From MW101C3 sp943367595 (GTDB taxonomy: Bacteria > Cyanobacteriota > Cyanobacteriia > PCC-6307 > Cyanobiaceae), in assembly GCA_943367595.1 (NCBI GenBank), contig CALRJS020000001.1, positions 79,288 through 143,287 of the forward strand: DNA of 64,000 nucleotides. The letters run 5' to 3'. This document shows, in pieces, positions 46,009-53,714 of this stretch. The position numbers and the translations under genes are program-made. Position 1 is the first letter of the stretch. Every line of letters starts with the position of its first letter. The notes beneath the pieces were generated by a model. That model did no database searches. It was not told the DNA's origin and worked only from the letters and a program-made list of their open reading frames with translations.

Positions 46009-47223
46009 ATGCCGCCCATCCCCACGCGCCGTTTCGGCCGCACCGGCCTGCCCATGCCGGTGCTTTCCCTGGGCGGCATGCGCTACCAGCAGAGCTGGAG
46101 TGACCTTCCCGGCGACCAGATCACCCAGGCCAGCCAGGCCAATGTGGCAGCCACCCTGGAGCGGGCCCGCGCCCATGGCCTGCATCACATCGAGACAGCC
46201 CGCCACTACGGCAGCTCCGAACGCCAGCTGGGCTGGCTGCTGGGGCCCACGCCGGATCCCCAGCGCATCCTCCAGACCAAAGTGCCGCCGCACGAGGATC
46301 CCGCCGCCTTCGAAGCCGAGCTGGAACTCAGCTGTGAGCGGCTCCAGGTGGAGCGGCTCGATCTGCTGGCCATCCATGGCGTCAACCTGCCGGAACACCT
46401 GCAGCAGACCCTGCGGCCGGGCGGTTGCCTGGAGGTGGTGCGCCGCTGGCAGCGCGACGGCCGCCTCGGCTCTGTGGGCTTCTCCACCCATGCCCCGCTG
46501 CCGCTGATCCTGGAGGCGATCGAAAGCGACGCCTTCGATTACATCAACCTGCACTGGTACTTCATCCGCCAGCAGAACAGCCCGGCGATCGAGGCCGCCT
46601 GCCGCCACGACATGGGCGTGTTCCTGATCAGCCCCACCGACAAGGGGGGACACCTGCACAGCCCCTCGGCCCGGCTGTGCGAGCTGTGCGCGCCGCTGCA
46701 TCCGATCGTGTTCAACGATCTTTTCTGCCTCGCCAACGCCGACGTGCACACACTCAGCGTCGGAGCGGCCTGCCCCCAGGACCTCGACCTGCACCTGGAG
46801 GCGGTGCAGCGGCTCGCCGAGGCCGATCAGCTGCTGCCGCCGGTGCTGGAGCGACTCGAACAGGCGCGGCTTGATGCGCTCGGCCCTGCCTGGCTGGCCA
46901 GCTGGCAGCAGGGGCTGCCCGACTGGAGCGACACCCCCGGTGGCATCAACGTGCCGGTGCTGCTCTGGCTGCACAACCTGCTGGAAGCCTGGGACCTGGA
47001 GAGCTTCGGCCGCGCTCGCTACGGCCTGCTGGGGCAGGGGGGGCACTGGTTCCCCGGTGCCAATGCCGATGCCCTTGATGCCGAGGTGAGCGAGGCGGCG
47101 TTGCTGGCGGCCCTCCAGGCCAGCCCCTGGGCCGCCCAGATCCCCGAGCTGCTGCGCCGGCTGCGCAGCCGGCTCGGCGGCACCCCGCACCAGCGACTGA
47201 TGGCCGGGGAGGCGGCCGCCTAG
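46009..47223 (+). CDS. Aldo/keto reductase family protein (COG1453-like)
   Basis: The product has 404 residues. RRFGRTGLPMPVLSLGGMRYQ opens the TIM barrel, IETARHYGSSERQLG carries the catalytic Tyr (the usual Asp is Glu, as in this subfamily), and TKVPP carries the Lys. VGFSTHAPLPLILEAI follows. The C-terminal third is long and without the cluster motifs found in some COG1453 proteins. The substrate is unknown. The stop codon shares the CTAG tetramer with the convergent rsmG stop. Confidence 0.87.
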   Translation: MPPIPTRRFGRTGLPMPVLSLGGMRYQQSWSDLPGDQITQASQANVAATLERARAHGLHHIETARHYGSSERQLGWLLGPTPDPQRILQTKVPPHEDPAAFEAELELSCERLQVERLDLLAIHGVNLPEHLQQTLRPGGCLEVVRRWQRDGRLGSVGFSTHAPLPLILEAIESDAFDYINLHWYFIRQQNSPAIEAACRHDMGVFLISPTDKGGHLHSPSARLCELCAPLHPIVFNDLFCLANADVHTLSVGAACPQDLDLHLEAVQRLAEADQLLPPVLERLEQARLDALGPAWLASWQQGLPDWSDTPGGINVPVLLWLHNLLEAWDLESFGRARYGLLGQGGHWFPGANADALDAEVSEAALLAALQASPWAAQIPELLRRLRSRLGGTPHQRLMAGEAAA

Positions 47224-47996
47224 CCCAGCGGCAGCTTGGCGGGCACGCCCACCGGGCGGGGGTAGAGCCTGGGGCACGGTCCGGTGGCGGCCACCACCAC
47301 GGCATGGCGCACGCCACGGCCTGATGGCAACTCCTGCCGCTCCACCCGCCGCAGCTCGGCCCGCAGGGGCAGCACGGCCCGCTCCATGGCTTGTTGGTCT
47401 TCGGCGCCCCACTGGCCGCGGTAGAGCAGCGCCTGGCCGCCGGGCCCAAGCAGCGGCACCAGGTATTCGGCCACCACCGGCGCCGCGGCCACGGCGCGAG
47501 CCAGGGCCCAGTCGAAGCGGCCGCGGCACTCGCGACTGTGGCCCGTGAGCTCCGCCCGCTCGCACCGCACCACCACCCGCTCGTCCAGACCCAGCGCGGC
47601 GGCCATCGCCTGCACGGCCGCCGCCTTGCGGCCCACCGAATCCACCAGGGTGAGCCGCGCCTGGGGCAGAGCGATCGCCAGCACCAGACCGGGGAAGCCG
47701 CCGCCGGTGCCGACGTCGACCAGCTGCAGCGGCGCCGCCGGGCTGTTCAGCAGGGAGCGCCAGGGCCAGAGGCTGTCGAACACCTGGGCGATCCAGTAGT
47801 CGTCGCCCTCCACCAGCCGGGTGAGATTGAGGCGGGCATTCCACTGGCGCAGCTCCTGCTGCAGCGCTTCAAGAGCGCCCAGCTGCGCCGCGTCGGGTTG
47901 CCAGCCGAGGGCGGGCCAGATCGAGGTCTGGTCGCCGGTCTGTATTGGGGGGCTGGGGGGATCGAGCGGAGCGTTCATTCCCTGGGAGGTCACCAT
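47220..47996 (-). CDS. rsmG: 16S rRNA (guanine527-N7)-methyltransferase RsmG
   Basis: The product has 258 residues. WNARLNLTRLVEGDDYWIAQVFDSL precedes the SAM-binding motif VDVGTGGGFPGLVLAIALP. LTLVDSVGRKAAAVQ and the later ARAVAAAPVVAEYLVPLL are typical of RsmG/GidB. It methylates G527 of 16S rRNA. The ATG at 47996 is used; ATG 47978 is possible. It is convergent with the aldo/keto reductase gene, with overlapping stop codons. Confidence 0.96.
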   Translation of the reverse strand: MVTSQGMNAPLDPPSPPIQTGDQTSIWPALGWQPDAAQLGALEALQQELRQWNARLNLTRLVEGDDYWIAQVFDSLWPWRSLLNSPAAPLQLVDVGTGGGFPGLVLAIALPQARLTLVDSVGRKAAAVQAMAAALGLDERVVVRCERAELTGHSRECRGRFDWALARAVAAAPVVAEYLVPLLGPGGQALLYRGQWGAEDQQAMERAVLPLRAELRRVERQELPSGRGVRHAVVVAATGPCPRLYPRPVGVPAKLPLG

Positions 47997-48053
47997 CCGC
48001 GCCGGCAGAACCGACTGAGATCTCTAGGATCTCGCAGACCCGGTGCGGGCTTG

Positions 48054-48656
48054 GTGGCAGCAGGCGAACGTCCAGCAGGGGGGCAGACCCACTACCAGTT
48101 GCTGCGGCTGTCGACCACGGCAACGGCTCAGGAGCTGCGCCTGGCGTTCCGCACCTTGAGCAAGCTGTACCACCCCGACACCACCACCCTGCCGGCTGCG
48201 GAAGCTGAGCAGCAGTTTCAACGCCTGCAGACGGCCTACACCACCCTCAGCGACCCCGACAGCCGCCACGCCTACGACCGGCAGCTGCGGCTGCTGCAGC
48301 TCCAGAAAGCCGCAGCGCTCCAACAGGCCACGGCCGCCAGCGCCACTTCCAGCCCGGGGGTTGCCCCTGGGCAGCGCGCCCTCTCCGCACGCCGGGCCCT
48401 CTCGGGCGGTGAGTGGTTCGCGCTGGTGCTGCTCGGTGCGGCCCTGGTGTGCAGCCTGGTGCTGGGGCTCGGCCTGGCCTGGTGGCGGGGGGTTGATCTG
48501 CTGGTGTCGCCCGTGTCCGTGCAGACTGCCCCTCCATCCGGTGATACCGCTGGGGATGAACGCCCTGCCTCCGCTTCAGACGCCCCTCTACAACCATCCG
48601 TTGCCGGCACTGGAACAGTGGCTGCGGCAGCTGGGAGCGATCCCCAGCCGCAGTGA
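48054..48656 (+). CDS. J-domain membrane protein
   Basis: The product has about 200 residues from GTG 48054. A J domain at the N-terminus (HYQLLRLSTTATAQELRLAFRTLSKLYHPD ... DPDSRHAYDRQL) carries the HPD motif for DnaK stimulation. A Gln/Ala-rich linker, one membrane helix (ALVLLGAALVCSLVLGLGLAWW) and a low-complexity tail follow. It overlaps the downstream DUF3143 gene by 101 bp in another frame. The client is unknown. Confidence 0.85.
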   Translation: MAAGERPAGGQTHYQLLRLSTTATAQELRLAFRTLSKLYHPDTTTLPAAEAEQQFQRLQTAYTTLSDPDSRHAYDRQLRLLQLQKAAALQQATAASATSSPGVAPGQRALSARRALSGGEWFALVLLGAALVCSLVLGLGLAWWRGVDLLVSPVSVQTAPPSGDTAGDERPASASDAPLQPSVAGTGTVAAAAGSDPQPQ

Positions 48657-48822
48657 CCGCAGCTCCTGGGACCTGCATCAGCCGCAGTGGAGTGCCTTGA
48701 TCGAGTTCGCGGTCGAGGACATCCGCGTGACCTGGCACCAGGACGGGCGCAGCACGGTGCTGCTGTTTCCCTATGGCCTCACCCGCGCCGATGTGGAATC
48801 GGCGATCCTGGCCGGGCCCTGA
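48556..48822 (+). CDS. DUF3143 family protein
   Basis: The product has 88 residues. PLYNHPLPALEQWLRQLGA at the start, a central IRVTWHQDGRSTVLLFPYGLTRADVESAILAGP at the end and the length all fit DUF3143, a cyanobacterial family of unknown function usually encoded right after a J-domain protein. Its first 101 bp lie inside the J-domain gene in another frame, consistent with translational coupling. Confidence 0.85.
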   Translation: MNALPPLQTPLYNHPLPALEQWLRQLGAIPSRSDRSSWDLHQPQWSALIEFAVEDIRVTWHQDGRSTVLLFPYGLTRADVESAILAGP

Positions 48823-48829
48823 GCTGTGC

Positions 48830-50095
48830 TCACAGGGAGGCCAGACCCTCCTGGATCACGGCGTAGCAGTGGGCCAGCTGGTCGTCAGTGAGGCAGAGGG
48901 GCGGCAGCAGATAGACCACCTGCCCCAGAGGCCTGATGAACACGCCCCGCTCCAGCGCCAGGCGCTGCAGCACCCGCCCGGTGCGGTTCAGGTAGCCGGG
49001 GTCGGTCACCTTGAGGTCGAAGGCGGCGATGGTGCCGCACAGGCGCGGCCGCTCCACACGCGGATCGGCGGCGAGCGCTTCGAGATGCGGCCGGTGCCGC
49101 GCTTCGAAGCCCGCATAGCGCTCCGGAGCTGCGGCCAGCAGGGCCAGGCTGGCGTTGGCCGCGGCGCAGCCCAGCGGGTTGGCCGTGAAGCTGTGGCCGT
49201 GGAAGAAGGTGTGGGTGGGGTCGCCGCTGATGAACCCCTGGTAAAGCTGCTCGCTGGCCAGGGTCACCCCCATCGGCAGGAAGCCTCCGGTGAGGCCTTT
49301 GGACAGCGCCACCAGGTCGGGGCGGATCCCCGCCTTGCGACAGGCGAACAGGGCGCCGGTGCGGCCGAAGCCGGTCATCACCTCATCGGCGATCAGCAGG
49401 GCGCCCGCCTGGCGCACCCGCTGCTCCACGGCCTGGAGAAAGCCGGGACGCACCATCGCCATGCCGCTGGCCCCCTGCACGAGCGGCTCCAGGATCACCG
49501 CCGCCGTGGGGCGCTCTAGCAGGGTTTCGAGCGCCTGCAGCGCTGTCTGCTCCTTCTCTGCCACCAGCGGATCGTCCCACCAGGTGGAGGGCCAGGGGGC
49601 CCGCGCCACCGGGCAGAGCAGCGGGTCGAAGGGCGCGGAAAACAGGGAGCGTTCCCCCATCGCCATCGCCCCGAAGGTGTCGCCGTGATAGGCCCCGTCA
49701 AAGGCGATCCACTGCGGGCGTTCCTCGCCGCGATTCCGCCACCACTGCCAGGCGATCTTCAGGGCCACCTCCACGGCCGTGGAGCCGTCATCGGAGAAAA
49801 ACAGCCGCTCCAGTCCGCTGGCGGCGCTGAGGCTTGTGGCCAGCTGCTCGGCCTGAGGATGGCTGAAGTTGGCGAAGATCACCTGTTCCAGCTCCGCCAC
49901 CTGGCTGGCCACCGCTGCCGCGATCGAGGGCTCGGCATGCCCGTGCAGGGTCACCCACCAGCTGCTGATCGCGTCGATCAGCTGGCGACCGTCATCGAGT
50001 TCGAGCAGGGCGCCCCGGCCGCGGACGGCGCGCAGCGGCGGTTCGCTCGTGGCCACCTGGGTGGTCGGATGCCAGAGATGGGGATGCCAGCTCAT
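48830..50095 (-). CDS. bioA: Adenosylmethionine-8-amino-7-oxononanoate aminotransferase
   Basis: The product has 421 residues from ATG 50095. It is a class III PLP aminotransferase with DGRQLIDAISSWWVTLHGH, FFSDDGSTAVEVALKIAWQ, a WIAFDGAYHGDTFGAM segment, LIADEVMTGFGRTG and the PLP Lys in VALSKGLTGGFLPMG. It makes 7,8-diaminopelargonate for biotin, using SAM as amino donor. It is the last gene of the bio operon. Confidence 0.97.
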   Translation of the reverse strand: MSWHPHLWHPTTQVATSEPPLRAVRGRGALLELDDGRQLIDAISSWWVTLHGHAEPSIAAAVASQVAELEQVIFANFSHPQAEQLATSLSAASGLERLFFSDDGSTAVEVALKIAWQWWRNRGEERPQWIAFDGAYHGDTFGAMAMGERSLFSAPFDPLLCPVARAPWPSTWWDDPLVAEKEQTALQALETLLERPTAAVILEPLVQGASGMAMVRPGFLQAVEQRVRQAGALLIADEVMTGFGRTGALFACRKAGIRPDLVALSKGLTGGFLPMGVTLASEQLYQGFISGDPTHTFFHGHSFTANPLGCAAANASLALLAAAPERYAGFEARHRPHLEALAADPRVERPRLCGTIAAFDLKVTDPGYLNRTGRVLQRLALERGVFIRPLGQVVYLLPPLCLTDDQLAHCYAVIQEGLASL

Positions 50096-50114
50096 GGGGC
50101 AGGAACGCCGGTCT

Positions 50115-50270
50115 TCACCGGCAGCGGCGGGCTTCACGCTCACTCTCGGCAGCCAGGGGGCCGCAGTTCACCCACCGCACCACCGAGATCTCGATGTCGG
50201 TGAAGATCACCAGCACGGCGGTGCAGATCGCTGCCACCACGGTGCTGACCAGCGCGTGCCTTCGGGTCAT
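50115..50270 (-). CDS. Unrecognised 51-residue membrane protein inside the bio operon
   Basis: ATG 50270 to TGA 50115 on the minus strand lies between bioD (stop 50280) and bioA (start 50095). One membrane helix (LVSTVVAAICTAVLVIF) is followed by a polar tail with WVNCGPLAAESEREARRCR. Its third positions are mostly G/C and it fits the inter-gene space almost exactly, which argues it is real. No function is proposed; two cysteines lie in the tail. Confidence 0.5.
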   Translation of the reverse strand: MTRRHALVSTVVAAICTAVLVIFTDIEISVVRWVNCGPLAAESEREARRCR

Positions 50271-50279
50271 GCGCCAAGG

Positions 50280-50924
50280 TTACGGGGCGCCCAGGGCGCT
50301 GCAGAGGCCGCTGGTCTGCCAGGCCTCGGCCAGCGCGGCGGCCTCCAGCTGCGGCAGCGGCGGCAGGCAACCCAGCAGCGGCGCACCGCTCAGCTCGCGC
50401 AAGGTGCCGGGATTGTCGGCATGGGGAGGGCCGTTGAGCACAAGGCCCAGCAGGGGGATGTGGCGGCGCCGCAGCGCCTCCACCGACAGCAGCGTGTGGT
50501 TGAGGGTGCCCAGCCCGCTGCGGGCCACCAGCACCACCGGCAACCCCCAGCGCTGGATCTGATCGATCTGCATCAGGTCGCGGCGCAGGGGCACCAGCAG
50601 CCCGCCGGCCGTTTCCACCACCAGGGGTCCGTCCACGGCGGGCAGATCCAGCCGCTCCTGCTCGAGCGGCACCCCTTCCAGCTCGGCGGCCCAGTGGGGC
50701 GAGACCGGCGCGGCGAAACGGTAGGCCTCCGGCAGCAACCGCTCTTCGATCTGTGCAGCGGTCAGCCCCAGCATCCGGCCCACCCGGTCGCGGTCGCCGC
50801 CGCCCTCAAGCCCGCACTGCACCGGCTTCCAGTAGTGGGCGCCCAGCCCCAGGGTCAACAGGGCGCTGACTACCGTCTTGCCCACGTCGGTGTCCGTGCC
50901 GCAGACGATCAGTTGCTGCTTCAT
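50280..50924 (-). CDS. bioD: Dethiobiotin synthetase
   Basis: The product has 214 residues. The P-loop GTDTDVGKT is at the N-terminus, with KPVQCG and VVETAGGLLVPL. It closes the ureido ring of dethiobiotin using CO2 and ATP. It starts 12 bp after the bioC stop codon. Confidence 0.95.
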   Translation of the reverse strand: MKQQLIVCGTDTDVGKTVVSALLTLGLGAHYWKPVQCGLEGGGDRDRVGRMLGLTAAQIEERLLPEAYRFAAPVSPHWAAELEGVPLEQERLDLPAVDGPLVVETAGGLLVPLRRDLMQIDQIQRWGLPVVLVARSGLGTLNHTLLSVEALRRRHIPLLGLVLNGPPHADNPGTLRELSGAPLLGCLPPLPQLEAAALAEAWQTSGLCSALGAP

Positions 50925-50936
50925 GCAGGTGCTGCC

Positions 50937-51749
50937 TCAGGGCCCCACAGTGCCAGCCTGGCGCCGCAGGCTGGGGGCTGGTCGCTGGCCGATCAGCACC
51001 AACACCTCCCAGGTGAGGCGCTTGCGGGGCCGTCTGGATGGACTCAGGGCGGGCTCCGCTGGCCAGGCGGCCTCCAGACGGCGCAACTGGCCCGGCGTGA
51101 GCGGCGCCGCAGGTGTGCTGCCGGCACCGAGTGCCTGGATCTGACGCAGAAAGGTGAGCGCCGTCGGCGCGAAACGGCTGAAGCGCAGGCGCCGCTGTGC
51201 CGTGAGCGTCAGGTGGCGCTGGGCGCCATCCACCAAGGTGCCGGCATCGGGCAATGGCAGAGCGCTGCAGGGCCCTCGCGCCTGCGCCGCCGCCTGGAGC
51301 CACTGGGGGAAGCTGCCGGCCGTGGGCACCGCCAGCACCAGCCAGCCGCCCGGGGCCAGGCGGCGGCACCAGTGCTCCAGCTGATCCTGCGGGCGCTCGA
51401 GCCACTGCAGCGCAAAGCTCGACACCAGCAGCGAGGCGTTCTCCAGCCGGGGCGGCAGGCCGGTGTTGAGGTCCCACAGCAGCGATTCCGCCCCGCCCCT
51501 GGCACCTTGCTGCAGCAGCTCGGCGCAGAGGTCGAGGCGCAGGGGCTGAAGCGACGGCCGCAGTTGCTGCACCGCCCGGCTCAGCAGGCCGCTGCCGGCG
51601 CCGAGGTCGGCGCAGGGGCCGGCGACGAGCGGCAGCTCGCGGCAGTGGCGGGCCAGCCGCCAGGCCACCGCCCGCTGCAGGCTGGCCCGTTGCTCATAGG
51701 TGCCGGCGTGGCGGCCGAATGCCATGCGCACCTGCTCCTGCAGGGTCAT
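50937..51749 (-). CDS. bioC: Malonyl-ACP O-methyltransferase
   Basis: The product has 270 residues. The opening VRMAFGRHAGTYEQRASLQR matches BioC, the SAM site is CADLGAGSGLLS, and LVSSFALQWLERP follows. It methylates malonyl-ACP to begin pimeloyl synthesis. The start overlaps the bioK-like stop by 4 bp. The C-terminal Arg-rich end (SPSRRPRKRLTWEVLVLIG) is normal for the family. Confidence 0.93.
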   Translation of the reverse strand: MTLQEQVRMAFGRHAGTYEQRASLQRAVAWRLARHCRELPLVAGPCADLGAGSGLLSRAVQQLRPSLQPLRLDLCAELLQQGARGGAESLLWDLNTGLPPRLENASLLVSSFALQWLERPQDQLEHWCRRLAPGGWLVLAVPTAGSFPQWLQAAAQARGPCSALPLPDAGTLVDGAQRHLTLTAQRRLRFSRFAPTALTFLRQIQALGAGSTPAAPLTPGQLRRLEAAWPAEPALSPSRRPRKRLTWEVLVLIGQRPAPSLRRQAGTVGP

Positions 51750-52438
51750 GACGCCTCCAGCCAGGTGAGCACCGGCTCGATCAGGGGCGCGCGCAGCAGG
51801 CTGTGGCCCGCACCGGCGATCGGCCAGACGGTGGCCGCGGGCAGGGCCCGGCGCAGGGCGGCCCGACTGGCGGCGGCAACGATGCGGTCGTGCTCGGCTT
51901 CCACCAGCAGCACCCGGGCCGCAGCTGGAAACGCCGCCGGCAGCCCGTCGACCCGCCCCAGCAGGGCCAGATCGCTGCGCAGGCGTTCGATGCCCTCTGT
52001 CGTCAGTGGCTCGCTGCCCGGGCCCGGCGGCAGCAGGTCGGCGGGATCGGGTGCTGCCGCCTGGCGAAGAAAATCAGCCAGCAGGTCGGCGGCCTCCCCG
52101 GCGGCCAGCCGCGCCTCCATACCGGCCAGAGCCGCGCGCAGGGGGCGGCCTTCCCGCCCGGGCGGCACGAAGGCCGCGAAGCTCGCCAGCAGCACCACCG
52201 CATCGGCGGCGGCCAGCACGGCCGGAGGCAGCAGGTGCAGCCCGAGTGAATGGACAAGCACGGCGCGTCTGCCGGGCGCCGATCCGTTCTCCCAGGCGGG
52301 GATCCGGGGCAGGAGCGGTCCGTAGCCCCGTTCGCCGCAGTGCCAGCGCCAGCCGCGTGGCTCGGCGGCCGCCCGCCACGGCTGCCAGGCCCGGCTGTCG
52401 CCGGCCCAGCCATGCATCGCCAGCAGTTGCCCGCTCAT
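51746..52438 (-). CDS. bioK: Pimeloyl-ACP methyl ester esterase, BioK-like
   Basis: The product has 230 residues with an alpha/beta-hydrolase fold: LLAMHGWAGDSRAWQPW, nucleophile Ser in LVHSLGLHLL (HSLG replacing GxSxG), an acid in VEAEHDRIV and a catalytic His in GAGHSLL. It lies between bioF and bioC with 4-bp overlaps on both sides. Position and fold fit the BioK esterases described in Prochlorococcus/Synechococcus that replace BioH and cleave pimeloyl-ACP methyl ester. The exact subtype is inferred from context. Confidence 0.82.
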   Translation of the reverse strand: MSGQLLAMHGWAGDSRAWQPWRAAAEPRGWRWHCGERGYGPLLPRIPAWENGSAPGRRAVLVHSLGLHLLPPAVLAAADAVVLLASFAAFVPPGREGRPLRAALAGMEARLAAGEAADLLADFLRQAAAPDPADLLPPGPGSEPLTTEGIERLRSDLALLGRVDGLPAAFPAAARVLLVEAEHDRIVAAASRAALRRALPAATVWPIAGAGHSLLRAPLIEPVLTWLEAS

Positions 52439-53703
52439 CGGCCACCACCGGCCACCGGCGTGCCGAGGGCGGCCAGCAGCCGGGCCAGCGTGCCGGTGGG
52501 CAGGCTGCGGCGCAGCACCAGCCGCAGGCGGGCGCTGCCCTCAGGCACCGTGGGCGGGCGGATCGCCACGCTGAGCAGACCGGCCCGCTCGAGCTGCGCC
52601 TGCAGCGCCAGGGCGGCCCCGTCGTCGCCCACCAGCAACGGCAGCACCGGCCCGGCCCCTTCCGGTCGCTGCCAGCCGGCCGCGGCCAGCCCGCAGCGCC
52701 AGCGCTCCGCCCGGCTCAGCAGGGTCTGCCCCAACCCGGGATCCTGCTGCAGCAGCTCCAGGGCCGCCAGGGCCGCCGCCGCCAGGGAGGGCGCCAGTGC
52801 CGTGGAGTAGCGGAAAGCGCCTGAGCTCTGCAGCAGCCAGTCGGCCAGAGGGGCATCAGCCGCCAGAAAGGCGCCGCCGCTGCCGAAGGCCTTGCCGAAG
52901 GTGCCGCTCACCAGGCTCACCCCCGCCAGACCATGGGCCAGGCCGCGGCCGCCCGGCCCCAGCACGCCGAGCCCATGCGCTTCATCCACCAGCAGCCGCG
53001 CCCCCTGCTGCCGGCAGAGGCGGGCGATGGTCGTCAGGTCCGGGCTGGTGCCCTCCATGCTGAACAGGCTCTCGGTGATCACCAGCAGCTGGCGCTGGGG
53101 CTCTGCTGTCCGTTGTTGGATCAGCCGCCGTTCAAGGTCGGTGCAGTCGTTGTGGCGGAACCGCAGCAGGCGGGCGCCGCTGGCCTGCACCCCCAGCAGC
53201 AGCGAATGATGGATCAGCCGGTCTGCCAGCACCACCCCGTGCCGGCCTGTGAGGGCCAGCACGGCCGCCAGATTGGCCTGAAATCCGCTGGGGAATAGCA
53301 GCACCTCCCCACGCCCGAGCCAGCTGGCGAGGCTTTCGGCCAGCAGGGTGTGCACCGGCCGGGTGCCCGTCACCAGGGGAGAGGCGCCGGAGCCGGTGCC
53401 GTCCCTGGCGATGGCGTCGCAGGCTGCCCGCTGCAGACGGGGGTGATGGCTGAAGCCCAGGTAGTCGTTGCTGGCCAGATCCAGCAGTGGCGCTGACGCC
53501 TCATCGGCGTTCAGCACGGCCTTCAGATCGCCACCGGCCGTGGCGGCAAAGCTGCGCAGCCGCCGACGCCGGTCGGGGGGGACGCGGCCGAGGGATGGCC
53601 ACAGGGAGCTGAGGGGATCGGCAGGATCGCCGGCCGGGGGCACGTTCACCACCCACTGGGGGCCACGGGGCCCACCAGTCTGCCCAGCTGCGCCGGGGCT
53701 CAT
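52435..53703 (-). CDS. bioF: 8-amino-7-oxononanoate synthase
   Basis: The product has 422 residues. LLDLASNDYLGFSHHPRL, GTGSGASPLVTG, LLVDEAHGLGVLGPGGRG and the PLP Lys in SGTFGKAFGSGGAF are all standard for BioF. It condenses pimeloyl-ACP with alanine. It is the first gene of the bio operon. The ATG at 53703 is only 11 bp from the divergent helicase ATG, so the true start may be slightly internal. Confidence 0.96.
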   Translation of the reverse strand: MSPGAAGQTGGPRGPQWVVNVPPAGDPADPLSSLWPSLGRVPPDRRRRLRSFAATAGGDLKAVLNADEASAPLLDLASNDYLGFSHHPRLQRAACDAIARDGTGSGASPLVTGTRPVHTLLAESLASWLGRGEVLLFPSGFQANLAAVLALTGRHGVVLADRLIHHSLLLGVQASGARLLRFRHNDCTDLERRLIQQRTAEPQRQLLVITESLFSMEGTSPDLTTIARLCRQQGARLLVDEAHGLGVLGPGGRGLAHGLAGVSLVSGTFGKAFGSGGAFLAADAPLADWLLQSSGAFRYSTALAPSLAAAALAALELLQQDPGLGQTLLSRAERWRCGLAAAGWQRPEGAGPVLPLLVGDDGAALALQAQLERAGLLSVAIRPPTVPEGSARLRLVLRRSLPTGTLARLLAALGTPVAGGGR

Positions 53704-53714
53704 AGAATTCCGGC

